Source of the DNA: Bacteroides clarus YIT 12056 | GTDB taxonomy: Bacteria > Bacteroidota > Bacteroidia > Bacteroidales > Bacteroidaceae | Reading direction: 5' to 3' | Assembly (NCBI RefSeq): GCF_900129655.1 | Contig: NZ_FQWK01000002.1 | Location: 248,001 to 312,000, forward strand | Length of the DNA: 64,000 nt | Shown: in pieces, positions 19,389 through 27,505 of the stretch | Numbering within the stretch: position 1 is the first letter of the stretch | Layout of the letters: each line of letters opens with the position of its first letter | Made by a program: the position numbers and the translations under genes | The notes under the pieces: model-generated | What the model was told of the DNA's origin: nothing | The model's database searches: none | What the model saw: the letters and a program-made list of their open reading frames with translations, nothing else

Positions 19389-19706
19389 ATGTACGCAATT
19401 GTAGAAATCAACGGTCAGCAATTCAAAGCAGAAGCTGGCAAAAAGCTGTTTGTACACCACATGCAAAATGCAGAAGCCGGTGCAACGGTAGAATTTGAGA
19501 AAGTTCTTTTGGTAGACAAAGACGGTAACATCACTGTAGGTGCTCCTACCGTAGAAGGCGCAAAAGTAGTTTGCGAAGTTGTTTCAGGTCTGGTAAAAGG
19601 CGACAAAGTTCTTGTTTTCCACAAGAAAAGAAGAAAAGGTTATCGCAAACTGAACGGTCACCGTCAACAATTCACAGAGTTAACAATTAAGGAAGTAGTA
19701 GCTTAA
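19389..19706 (+). CDS. rplU: 50S ribosomal protein L21
   Basis: The 105-residue protein begins [13 protein letters not shown] and ends with the HRQQFT region typical of L21, which binds 23S rRNA in the large subunit. It forms the classic rplU-rpmA pair with L27, 22 bp downstream. Codon use is strongly biased to favoured codons, as expected for a highly expressed gene. Transcription is from the promoter at 19266-19297. Confidence 0.97.
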   Translation: MYAIVEINGQQFKAEAGKKLFVHHMQNAEAGATVEFEKVLLVDKDGNITVGAPTVEGAKVVCEVVSGLVKGDKVLVFHKKRRKGYRKLNGHRQQFTELTIKEVVA

Positions 19707-19728
19707 TCAATTAAAAAAGTAAGAAGAA

Positions 19729-19998
19729 ATGGCACATAAAAAAGGTGTCGGTAGTTCTAAGAACGGCCGCGAATCACAGAGTAAGAGATTAGGCGTTAAG
19801 ATATTTGGTGGCGAAGCTTGCAAGGCAGGTAACATCATCGTTCGTCAAAGAGGTACTGAATTCCATCCGGGTGAAAACATCGGTATGGGTAAAGACCACA
19901 CTCTTTTCGCTTTGGTAGACGGAACTGTACAGTTCAAAGTAGGTAGAGCAGACAGACGTTCTGTTTCTGTTATTCCCGCTGAAAGCGCAGAAGCATAA
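19729..19998 (+). CDS. rpmA: 50S ribosomal protein L27
   Basis: The 89-residue L27 begins [16 protein letters not shown]; its flexible N-terminus reaches the peptidyl-transferase centre. There is no extra N-terminal cleaved extension of the Firmicutes type. It is the second gene of the rplU-rpmA operon and is followed by a clear terminator at 20025-20060. Confidence 0.97.
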   Translation: MAHKKGVGSSKNGRESQSKRLGVKIFGGEACKAGNIIVRQRGTEFHPGENIGMGKDHTLFALVDGTVQFKVGRADRRSVSVIPAESAEA

Positions 19999-20024
19999 GT
20001 TTCCGGACAAAAAAATAAAGCGAA

Positions 20025-20060
20025 GGGATGCAATCCGATTGATTGCATCCCTTTCTTTTT
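20025..20060 (+). terminator. Terminator of rplU-rpmA
   Basis: The 11 bp stem GGGATGCAATC/GATTGCATCCC (20025-20035 with 20041-20051) is followed by a T-rich run. Confidence 0.9.
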
Positions 20061-20086
20061 ATACTTAAAAATAAGCAAGTTTCTTT

Positions 20087-20117
20087 TTTGTATTACTTTT
20101 GATTTGCACTATCTTTG
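20087..20117 (+). promoter_or_regulatory. Promoter of serS
   Basis: TTTG (20087-20090), 19 bp, then TATCTTTG (20110-20117): a perfect Bacteroides-type promoter 41 bp before the serS start. Confidence 0.8.
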
Positions 20118-20157
20118 CCCTCGCAAATCCCGAGTATCATAAAAACAAGTATAAGAT

Positions 20158-21432
20158 ATGCTTACCATTAAACAAATTACAGACAACACCGACGCGGTAA
20201 TCCGTGGACTGGAGAAAAAGCACTTCAAAAACGCCCAAGAAACCATCGGGCAAGTGCTGGAAACCAATGACAAACGACGCAATACCCAAACAATCTTAGA
20301 TAAGAACCTGTCGGAAGTAAACTCCCTTTCCAAGTCTATCGGACTGTTAATGAAAGAGGGTAAGAAAGATGAAGCGGAAGCCGCAAAAAGCCGCGTAGCC
20401 GAATTGAAAGAAGCCAACAAAGCGTTGCAGGAAGAAATGGATCAGGCTGCAACCGATTTACAGAATTTACTGTATACAATCCCCAATATTCCTTACGACA
20501 GCGTACCCGAAGGCGTAGGCGCCGACGACAACGTGGTAGAGAAAATGGGCGGCATGGAGACCGAACTTCCCAAAGACGCGCTCCCCCATTGGGAATTGGC
20601 CAAGAAGTACGACCTGATAGACTTTGACCTGGGCGTTAAGATTACAGGCGCAGGTTTTCCCGTGTACAAAGGCAAAGGCGCACAACTTCAACGCGCGCTT
20701 ATCAACTTCTTCCTGGACGAAGCACGCAAATCCGGCTATACCGAGATAATGCCTCCGACGGTGGTTAATGCCGCTTCCGGTTACGGTACAGGCCAGTTGC
20801 CCGACAAAGAAGGTCAGATGTATCATTGCGAGGTAGACGATTTGTACTTGATTCCGACCGCCGAAGTTCCCGTAACGAATATTTATCGCGACGTTATCCT
20901 CGACGAGAAGCAGTTGCCTATCAAAAACTGCGCTTATACACAATGCTTCCGTCGCGAAGCAGGTTCATACGGTAAAGACGTACGCGGCCTGAACCGTCTG
21001 CACGAATTCTCCAAAGTAGAATTAGTACGCATCGACAAGCCGGAACATTCCAAAGAATCTCATCAGGAAATGCTGAACCATGTGGAAGGATTGCTTCAGA
21101 AATTGGAATTACCCTATCGTATCCTGCGTCTGTGCGGTGGCGACATGAGCTTTACCGCCGCCCTTTGCTTCGACTTCGAGGTATATTCCGAAGCACAGAA
21201 ACGCTGGCTGGAAGTAAGTTCGGTATCCAACTTCGATACTTACCAGGCCAACCGACTGAAATGCCGTTACCGTACGGCAGAAAAGAAGACAGAGCTTTGC
21301 CACACCTTGAATGGTTCCGCACTGGCACTGCCGCGTATCGTAGCAGCTTTATTGGAAAATAACCAGACTCCGGAAGGTATCCGTATTCCGAAAGCGTTGG
21401 TTCCGTATACAGGATTCGAAATGATTGACTGA
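20158..21432 (+). CDS. serS: Seryl-tRNA synthetase
   Basis: The 424-residue class II synthetase charges tRNA-Ser. The N-terminal coiled-coil arm (about 30-105) that grips the tRNA long variable arm is evident. Class II motif 2 is in CFRREAGSYGKDVRGLNRLH and motif 3 in LNGSALALPRIVAALLENNQ. Length matches the family. It is monocistronic, with its own promoter (20087-20117) and a strong terminator (21461-21510). Confidence 0.97.
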   Translation: MLTIKQITDNTDAVIRGLEKKHFKNAQETIGQVLETNDKRRNTQTILDKNLSEVNSLSKSIGLLMKEGKKDEAEAAKSRVAELKEANKALQEEMDQAATDLQNLLYTIPNIPYDSVPEGVGADDNVVEKMGGMETELPKDALPHWELAKKYDLIDFDLGVKITGAGFPVYKGKGAQLQRALINFFLDEARKSGYTEIMPPTVVNAASGYGTGQLPDKEGQMYHCEVDDLYLIPTAEVPVTNIYRDVILDEKQLPIKNCAYTQCFRREAGSYGKDVRGLNRLHEFSKVELVRIDKPEHSKESHQEMLNHVEGLLQKLELPYRILRLCGGDMSFTAALCFDFEVYSEAQKRWLEVSSVSNFDTYQANRLKCRYRTAEKKTELCHTLNGSALALPRIVAALLENNQTPEGIRIPKALVPYTGFEMID

Positions 21433-21460
21433 AGAAGCGTCATTTCAAATTCAAAATAAT

Positions 21461-21510
21461 AAAAGGTGCGTCAGAATATAGGAATTTCATATTCTGACGC
21501 ACCTTTTTTA
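21461..21510 (+). terminator. Terminator of serS
   Basis: A perfect 15 bp stem (21465-21479 with 21489-21503) is flanked by AAAA and TTTTTT. Confidence 0.95.
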
Positions 21511-21596
21511 TACAAAAACTAAGACTGGTAAAGCAATAAGGATAAAAGTCATGAAAATTAGAACAAAAAGCCATGACGTTAAAAGCTAAGAATACC

Positions 21597-21765
21597 AGAC
21601 TGAAGGTTGAAACGCAGAATTAAAGGTTGAGATGCAGAACTGAAGACTGAAAATACTGGGCTGAAAGCTGAAATACAGAACTGAAGGCTGAAATACAGAA
21701 CTGAAGGCTGAGGTGCAGAACTGAAGACTGAAAACACTGAACTGAAAAGCTGAAATACAGAACTG
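21597..21765. repeat. Degenerate 21 bp tandem repeat array
   Basis: About eight imperfect units close to AACTGAAGGCTGAAATACAG are arranged head to tail and run straight into the left end of the RAYT element. The last unit shares AAGGCTGAAA with the element end. The array is not a CRISPR: there are no unique spacers. Confidence 0.75.
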
Positions 21766-22412
21766 AAGGCTGAAAGCCTTATATCTTACAGCCCAGGGTA
21801 ACACCCTGGGGTAATTATCAAATCATCCCCCCTATTTTCTATTTACGCCCTGAAAGGGCAAAACCCCACATCATGTCACAATCCTTAAACAAAATCTACA
21901 TACATATCATCTTCTCCACCAAAAATCGCGAAGACTTATTACCCGAAAAAAATCTGAATGAAATACACTCTTATATAGGAGGAATCATCAATCAAAACCT
22001 ATGTAAAAGCATTATCATAGGCGGTACCGCCAACCACATACATATTCTTTGTGAATTGACAAGCACCGTTTCTACCGCCATGCTGTTACAAGAAATCAAA
22101 AGAAGCTCCTCCAAATGGATAAAACGCGCCTACCCCCAACATCCCAACTTTGCATGGCAAAACGGTTATGCCGCATTTTCAGTCAGCCAATCAAAAGTGG
22201 ATACCGTCACCAATTATATCCAAAACCAGAAAGAGCATCATACAAAGAAAAGTTTTAAAGAAGAATTAGTGGAGTTCCTAAAAAATTATAAAATTGAATA
22301 TAAAGAAGAATATTTGTGGAGTTGATTCTTATGCCCTTTCAGGGCGCAAAAGAGAAATATATACTCCCCCGGGGTGATACCCCGGGCTATAAGATAGAAG
22401 GCTTCCAGCCTT
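21766..22412 (+). mobile_element. RAYT (IS200/IS605-type REP-associated transposase) element
   Basis: Mirror-image ends surround the transposase gene. The left end has AAGGCTGAAAGCCTT (21766-21780), then the hairpin CCCAGGGTAACACCCTGGG (21792-21810) and GCCCTGAAAGGGCAAAA (21847-21863). The right end has GCCCTTTCAGGGC (22333-22345), the hairpin CCCGGGGTGATACCCCGGG (about 22368-22386) and AAGGCTTCCAGCCTT (22398-22412). The layout matches the 182 bp element at 846-1027. Confidence 0.8.
21873..22325 (+). CDS. REP-associated tyrosine transposase (IS200-like, Y1 HUH)
   Basis: The 150-residue Y1 transposase has the HUH metal motif HIH at 55-57 (GGTANHIHILCE) and the likely nucleophile Y115 in TNYIQNQKEHH. 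It should nick and join single-stranded REP hairpins. It sits between GC-rich REP hairpins that are its probable substrate. The gene is intact. The family is usually domesticated or low copy, but the related transposase-less copy at 846-1027 suggests activity in the past. Confidence 0.9.
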   Translation: MSQSLNKIYIHIIFSTKNREDLLPEKNLNEIHSYIGGIINQNLCKSIIIGGTANHIHILCELTSTVSTAMLLQEIKRSSSKWIKRAYPQHPNFAWQNGYAAFSVSQSKVDTVTNYIQNQKEHHTKKSFKEELVEFLKNYKIEYKEEYLWS

Positions 22413-22424
22413 CCTGTATAAAAG

Positions 22425-22596
22425 TGATTCTTCAAGCAAATAAGCTTCTTTAGGCAAATAAAAGTTTTTAATCAAATAAGATTATTCAAGCAAATAAAAA
22501 TCTTTAAGCAAATAAAAGCTCTTAAGCAAATTAAGATTCTTCAAGCCAATAATATTTTTCAGGCCAATAAAACCTTTAAGCAAATAAGTAACCTTA
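22425..22596. repeat. Degenerate AAGCAAATAA tandem array
   Basis: About nine imperfect units of 17-21 bp share the core AAGCAAATAA with variable linkers. The array starts about 13 bp after the right end of the RAYT element. The following 22597-22722 is T/C-rich with no gene. Confidence 0.7.
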
Positions 22597-22722
22597 TTTC
22601 AAAATAGCTATTCTCTCCCAAAACAACTTTACTCCCCCAAGCACCCCTCTCCCAGAAAACTATTCTCTATCTTCAAAATCGCCTTATCCACTCCCACCGC
22701 ACTCTTTTTTCCCTATACATTC

Positions 22723-22752
22723 TTTGTTATTAATAAATAACCCGTATCTTTG
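22723..22752 (+). promoter_or_regulatory. Promoter of the NfnAB-type gene
   Basis: TTTG (22723-22726), 18 bp, then TATCTTTG (22745-22752). Confidence 0.65.
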
Positions 22753-22808
22753 CAAAATCTATCATTCTGAAAGAGATTACGTAATTATACCAACAAAATT
22801 ATAAGATA

Positions 22809-25115
22809 ATGAATAAAATCATTAGCAAAGAACATTTCTCAGAAAAGGTCTTCAAGTTAGTAATCGAAGCACCGTTAATTGCTAAATCACGCAAGGCAGG
22901 ACACTTTGTAATAGTACGTGTAGGCGAAAAAGGCGAGCGTATGCCGCTGACCATCGCCTCCGCCGATCCTGTAAAAGGAACTATCACTTTGGTTGTACAA
23001 GAGGTAGGTCTCTCATCTACCCGTTTGTGCGAGCTGAACGAGGGTGATTATATAACCGATGTTGTTGGTCCGTTGGGACAAGCCACCCATATCGAGAACT
23101 TCGGAACTGTTGTTTGCGCCGGTGGCGGTGTGGGCGTAGCTCCGATGCTTCCTATCGTACAGGCATTGAAAGCTGCCGGTAACCGTGTGATTACAGTATT
23201 GGCAGGCCGTACCAAAGAGCTGATTATCCTCGAAAAAGAGATGCGGGAAAGTTCCGATGAAGTCATTATCATGACAGACGACGGCTCGTACGGCAATAAG
23301 GGGCTGGTTACGGAAGGCGTGGAAAGCGTCATCAACCGCGAGAAAGTAGACAAATGCTTCTGCATCGGTCCGGCCATTATGATGAAATTCGTTTGTTTGC
23401 TGACGAAGAAATACGAGATACCTACCGATGTATCCCTGAATACCATCATGGTAGACGGAACAGGAATGTGCGGCGCCTGTCGCATCACTATCGGCGGTAA
23501 AACCAAATTCGTATGCGTAGACGGACCGGAATTTGACGGCCATCAGGTAGATTTCGATGAAATGCTGAAGCGTATGGGCGCATTCAAAAACATCGAACGC
23601 GAAGAAATGCATAAGCTGGAAGAACCGCAAACTTGTCAGGCAACCGGAGAAAACACCCCGGAAGAGGACGAAAAAAGCCGTAATGCCGCTTGGCGTCAAG
23701 AGCTGCGCAAATCCATGAAAGCAAAAGAGCGTACCGCCATTCCCCGCGTGGAAATGAACGAGTTGGACGCCGAATACCGCTCACACAGCCGTAAGGAAGA
23801 AGTAAACCGGGGATTGACCGAGAAACAGGCCTTAACAGAAGCCAAACGCTGTCTGGACTGTGCCAATCCGGGCTGTACCGAGGGATGTCCCGTGGGTATA
23901 GATATCCCCCGTTTCATCAAGAATATAGAACGCGGCGAGTTTCTGGAAGCCGCCAAGACACTGAAAGAAACCAGCGCATTGCCCGCTGTTTGCGGTCGCG
24001 TATGTCCGCAGGAAAAGCAATGCGAGTCCAAATGTATCCACTTAAAGATGAACGAAAAGCCGGTTGCCATCGGCTATCTGGAACGCTTCGCTGCAGATTA
24101 TGAACGTGAAAGCGGACAAATCTCCGTACCGGAAATCAAAGAAAAGAACGGCATCAAGATTGCCGTAATCGGTTCGGGTCCTGCCGGCCTGTCTTTTGCA
24201 GGGGATATGGCGAAATACGGCTACGACGTTACCGTATTTGAAGCACTGCACGAAATCGGCGGTGTACTGAAATACGGTATTCCCGAATTCCGTCTGCCCA
24301 ACAAGGTAGTGGATGTCGAAATCGAGAACCTTGCCCAAATGGGTGTAAAGTTCATCAAGGACTGCATCATCGGTAAGACATTAAGCGTGGAGCAACTGGA
24401 AGAAGAAGATTTCAAAGGCATATTCGTCGCTTCCGGCGCCGGACTGCCGAACTTCATGAATATCCCCGGTGAAAATTCCATCAACATTCTGTCGTCCAAC
24501 GAATACCTGACACGTGTCAATCTTATGGACGCTGCCAGCGAGGATTCCGACACACCTGTGCCTTTCGGCAAATGCGTAGCCGTCATCGGCGGCGGCAACA
24601 CGGCCATGGACTCCGTCCGCACGGCCCGTCGCCTGGGTGCCGAACGTGCCATGATTATCTACCGCCGTTCGGAAGAAGAGATGCCCGCACGCATTGAGGA
24701 AGTGAAACATGCCAAAGAAGAAGGAGTAGAATTCCTGACACTCCACAACCCGATAGAATACATTGCCGATGAACAAGGAAAAGTAAAACAGGTAGTTCTC
24801 CAAAAAATGGAATTGGGCGAACCCGACGCATCCGGACGCCGCAGTCCTGTGCCCATTCCGGGAGCCACCGAAACGATTGACATAGACCTTGCCATCGTCA
24901 GCGTAGGCGTATCCCCGAACCCTATCGTTCCCAGCTCTATCAAAGGGCTCGAATTGGGACGTAAAGGAACAATTGCCGTAAACGACAGTATGCAGTCGTC
25001 CATCCCGACCATTTATGCCGGCGGCGACATCGTTCGTGGTGGCGCTACCGTAATCCTCGCCATGGGTGACGGCCGAAAAGCCGCCGCAGCCATGAATGAG
25101 CAGTTGAAGCACTAA
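22809..25115 (+). CDS. Fused NfnAB-type NAD(P)H:ferredoxin oxidoreductase (PyrK-like + GltD-like)
   Basis: One 768-residue protein joins two subunits. Residues 1-280 are a ferredoxin-NADP reductase/PyrK-like part with a [2Fe-2S] site around GMCGACRITIGG. From about 300 on it is a glutamate synthase small-subunit-like part. That part has Cys-rich [4Fe-4S] motifs (CLDCANPGCTEGC, CGRVCPQEKQC), an FAD site IAVIGSGPAGLS, a second dinucleotide site AVIGGGNTAMD and the C-terminal YAGGDIVRGGATV. Separate subunits of this type make up NfnAB, which bifurcates electrons between NADPH, NAD+ and ferredoxin. It is monocistronic with its own promoter and terminator. A role purely in glutamate synthesis is less likely because no large subunit is nearby. 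Confidence 0.85.
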   Translation: MNKIISKEHFSEKVFKLVIEAPLIAKSRKAGHFVIVRVGEKGERMPLTIASADPVKGTITLVVQEVGLSSTRLCELNEGDYITDVVGPLGQATHIENFGTVVCAGGGVGVAPMLPIVQALKAAGNRVITVLAGRTKELIILEKEMRESSDEVIIMTDDGSYGNKGLVTEGVESVINREKVDKCFCIGPAIMMKFVCLLTKKYEIPTDVSLNTIMVDGTGMCGACRITIGGKTKFVCVDGPEFDGHQVDFDEMLKRMGAFKNIEREEMHKLEEPQTCQATGENTPEEDEKSRNAAWRQELRKSMKAKERTAIPRVEMNELDAEYRSHSRKEEVNRGLTEKQALTEAKRCLDCANPGCTEGCPVGIDIPRFIKNIERGEFLEAAKTLKETSALPAVCGRVCPQEKQCESKCIHLKMNEKPVAIGYLERFAADYERESGQISVPEIKEKNGIKIAVIGSGPAGLSFAGDMAKYGYDVTVFEALHEIGGVLKYGIPEFRLPNKVVDVEIENLAQMGVKFIKDCIIGKTLSVEQLEEEDFKGIFVASGAGLPNFMNIPGENSINILSSNEYLTRVNLMDAASEDSDTPVPFGKCVAVIGGGNTAMDSVRTARRLGAERAMIIYRRSEEEMPARIEEVKHAKEEGVEFLTLHNPIEYIADEQGKVKQVVLQKMELGEPDASGRRSPVPIPGATETIDIDLAIVSVGVSPNPIVPSSIKGLELGRKGTIAVNDSMQSSIPTIYAGGDIVRGGATVILAMGDGRKAAAAMNEQLKH

Positions 25116-25130
25116 AGTTACTTCACCATA

Positions 25131-25176
25131 AAAAGAAAGTCCCGTTCGCCATTCGGCAAACGGGACTTTTTCTTTC
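25131..25176. terminator. Terminator between convergent nfn-type gene and panD
   Basis: The 9 bp stem AGTCCCGTT/AACGGGACT (25138-25146 with 25159-25167) has A-rich and T-rich flanks and can serve both strands. Confidence 0.9.
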
Positions 25177-25190
25177 TATCTGATAAAGGA

Positions 25191-25544
25191 CTACTTCACC
25201 ACCTTATTTGTCGCCGGATCGGGAAAAATCACCGTCGGCTTAAACGTCTTGGCTTCTTCAAAGTCCATCAATGCATACGACATGATAATAACAATGTCAT
25301 CCGGTTGAACCCTACGGGCCGCCGCGCCGTTCAAACAGATTTTACCCGAACCGCGCTCGCCTTTAATGATATAAGTTTCAAAACGTTCACCGTTATTATT
25401 GTCGGCAATATAAACCTTTTCGCCGGCAATCATGTTAGCGGCATCCATCAAGTCCTCGTCAATCGTAATGCTTCCCATGTAGTTGAGATTAGCCTCCGTG
25501 ACGCGGGCGCAATGGATTTTCGACTTCAACACTTCAATCATCAT
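25191..25544 (-). CDS. panD: Aspartate 1-decarboxylase
   Basis: PanD makes beta-alanine from L-aspartate for pantothenate and CoA. With the start at 25544 ([11 protein letters not shown]) the protein has 117 residues and the self-cleavage site Gly24-Ser25 (YMGSIT) falls at the canonical position, which supports this start over a 16-codon upstream extension. Ser25 becomes the pyruvoyl cofactor. It follows panC by 22 bp on the same strand, so PanC and PanD supply the last steps of pantothenate synthesis together. Confidence 0.95.
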   Translation of the reverse strand: MMIEVLKSKIHCARVTEANLNYMGSITIDEDLMDAANMIAGEKVYIADNNNGERFETYIIKGERGSGKICLNGAAARRVQPDDIVIIMSYALMDFEEAKTFKPTVIFPDPATNKVVK

Positions 25545-25566
25545 AAGATTGGCTTTTTTATGTTTA

Positions 25567-26412
25567 TTACTCCTTATACTTGATATTGTCAATCAGACGG
25601 ACTTCTCCGCAGAATACCGTAATGCAGCCTACGGCATACGCAGTGTCTTCCCAATCGGCAATCTTCTGCAACGTATTGCCGTCCACCAGCTCAAAGTATT
25701 CCAGACGCAAGCCGGGAGCGGCCGCAATGGCATCTTCCACAAACTTCCGTGTCTCGGCAACCGTATGCGAGGCCGCAAAGGTACGACTTTCAAATAAAGT
25801 CTGCGAAATTTTCAAGGCATTTTTACGTTCTTCGGCGGACAAACGGGCATTACGGCTGCTCAGAGCCAAGCCATCTTCCTCACGTACGATAGGACAACCC
25901 ACAATCTCCAGCGGATAACTCATCTGACGCACCATTTCACGGATTATAGCCAATTGCTGAAAATCCTTTTCACCGAAATAAGCGCGGTCCGGCTGCACCG
26001 CATCAAACAACTTGCTCACAATCTGGCATACACCGTTGAAGTGTCCCGGGCGGAAAGCTCCCTCCATTACCGTATCCAAAGGCGCGTAGCTGAACCTGCG
26101 GGTATCCGGTTCCGGATACATCTCTTCCACCGCCGGAGCAAAGACAAACGCCGCCCCGCATTCTTTCAGCAAACGACAATCGGCCTCCGGCGTACGGGGA
26201 TATTTGATTAAATCATTCCGGTCATTAAACTGAGTAGGATTTACAAAAACACTTACCACAGCGGCATCATTCTCCGCCACACAACGTTTTACCAATGAAG
26301 CATGACCGGCATGCAAGGCTCCCATCGTAGGTACCAGACCCACCTTCTTACCTTGGGCTCTCATAGCCGAAAGTCCGGCCTGCAAGTCCTTGATAGTATG
26401 TACTATTTCCAT
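25567..26412 (-). CDS. panC: Pantoate--beta-alanine ligase
   Basis: The 281-residue PanC joins pantoate and beta-alanine using ATP. The nucleotide-binding signature [15 protein letters not shown] (HAGH) is near residues 28-42. FVNPTQF and [10 protein letters not shown] are further family landmarks, and the KMSKS-like segment is LALSSRN. The start MEIVHTIK at 26412 was chosen over an upstream in-frame start at 26457 because it matches the family N-terminus. It is the first gene of the panC-panD operon. Confidence 0.95.
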   Translation of the reverse strand: MEIVHTIKDLQAGLSAMRAQGKKVGLVPTMGALHAGHASLVKRCVAENDAAVVSVFVNPTQFNDRNDLIKYPRTPEADCRLLKECGAAFVFAPAVEEMYPEPDTRRFSYAPLDTVMEGAFRPGHFNGVCQIVSKLFDAVQPDRAYFGEKDFQQLAIIREMVRQMSYPLEIVGCPIVREEDGLALSSRNARLSAEERKNALKISQTLFESRTFAASHTVAETRKFVEDAIAAAPGLRLEYFELVDGNTLQKIADWEDTAYAVGCITVFCGEVRLIDNIKYKE

Positions 26413-26657
26413 TTTTTCGGTTATATAATAACTTGGTTGTTCGCAAAAACGGTGCAAAATAAGCTATTATTTACCATATAAAGAAGAAATATCGTAAATT
26501 AATGCAAAAGTTACCCTGTACCAAGAGATGTCAGTAGACGCATTTATCACTGATACACAACCGCTTAACAATTCATAAGGAATTATAGACGAGCTCGTCT
26601 TGCTTTATTGCCCGATTTTTTTTATATCTTTGCAGAATAATTGAGAACATTGTTATT

Positions 26658-27482
26658 ATGACAAAGGCGAACAAGGTTTTATTTATAACACAAGAAATTA
26701 CCCCTTACGTTTCAGAATCCGAGATGTCCCTTGTTGGCAGAAACCTGCCGCAAGCAATCCAAGAAAAAGGCAGAGAAATCAGAACGTTTATGCCCAAATG
26801 GGGAAACATCAATGAGCGCAGGAACCAGTTGCACGAAGTGATACGTCTCTCCGGTATGAACCTTATCATCGACGATACCGACCATCCGCTTATCATTAAA
26901 GTGGCTTCCATACAGTCTGCCCGCATGCAAGTTTACTTCATCGACAACGACGATTACTTCCAGAACCGCTTGCAAGTGGTTGATGAGAACGGCGTTGAGT
27001 ATGAAGACAACGACGCACGCGCTATTTTCTATGCCCGCGGCGTACTGGAAACGGTTAAGAAATTACGCTGGTGTCCGGACGTCATTCACTGTCATGGCTG
27101 GATGACCGCATTGGCGCCGCTGTATATCAAGAAAGCGTATAAAGACGAACCATCGTTCAGAGATGCAAAAGTTGTCTTTTCACTGTATGACAATGACTTT
27201 AAAGAGCCGTTCCATCCCGATTTTGCCAGCAAGCTCCTATTGAAGGGCATCAGTAAGAAAGATATCGCCGATTTGAAAGAACCGATTGATTATACGGCTC
27301 TCTGCAAATTAGCGGTAGACTATTCCGACGGTGTTATCCAGCAAAGCGAACACGTGAATGAGGAAGTCATGGAGTATGCCCGTCAAATCGGTAAGCCTAT
27401 CTTAGGCTATCAATCTCCCGAAAACTTCGCGGATGCCTGCAACGACTTCTACGACCGGGTTTGGGGAGTAGAACAAGAATAA
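26658..27482 (+). CDS. Glycogen/starch synthase N-terminal domain protein (half length)
   Basis: The 274-residue protein aligns by pattern with only the N-terminal half of GT5 glycogen/starch synthases (KVLFITQEITPYV, FIDNDDYF, VIHCHGWMTAL). The KxGG nucleotide-sugar motif expected after TPY reads SESEMS, and the C-terminal GT-B domain is absent. Catalysis as a full glycogen synthase is therefore doubtful; a regulatory or divergent role is possible. A TATCTTTG box lies at 26625-26632. The DUF4270 lipoprotein gene follows 23 bp downstream. Confidence 0.75.
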   Translation: MTKANKVLFITQEITPYVSESEMSLVGRNLPQAIQEKGREIRTFMPKWGNINERRNQLHEVIRLSGMNLIIDDTDHPLIIKVASIQSARMQVYFIDNDDYFQNRLQVVDENGVEYEDNDARAIFYARGVLETVKKLRWCPDVIHCHGWMTALAPLYIKKAYKDEPSFRDAKVVFSLYDNDFKEPFHPDFASKLLLKGISKKDIADLKEPIDYTALCKLAVDYSDGVIQQSEHVNEEVMEYARQIGKPILGYQSPENFADACNDFYDRVWGVEQE

Positions 27483-27505
27483 AGTTGATTTCAAGACGAA
27501 GAATT

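Noticed and set aside
21586..21804. 72-codon ORF with Phe/Ser/Gln repeats on the minus strand
   Set aside because: It is produced by the 21 bp tandem array, whose period is a multiple of three; there is no start context or conserved domain.
22425..22596. Possible CRISPR array
   Set aside because: Units are 17-21 bp and degenerate, spacers are absent and no cas gene is near.
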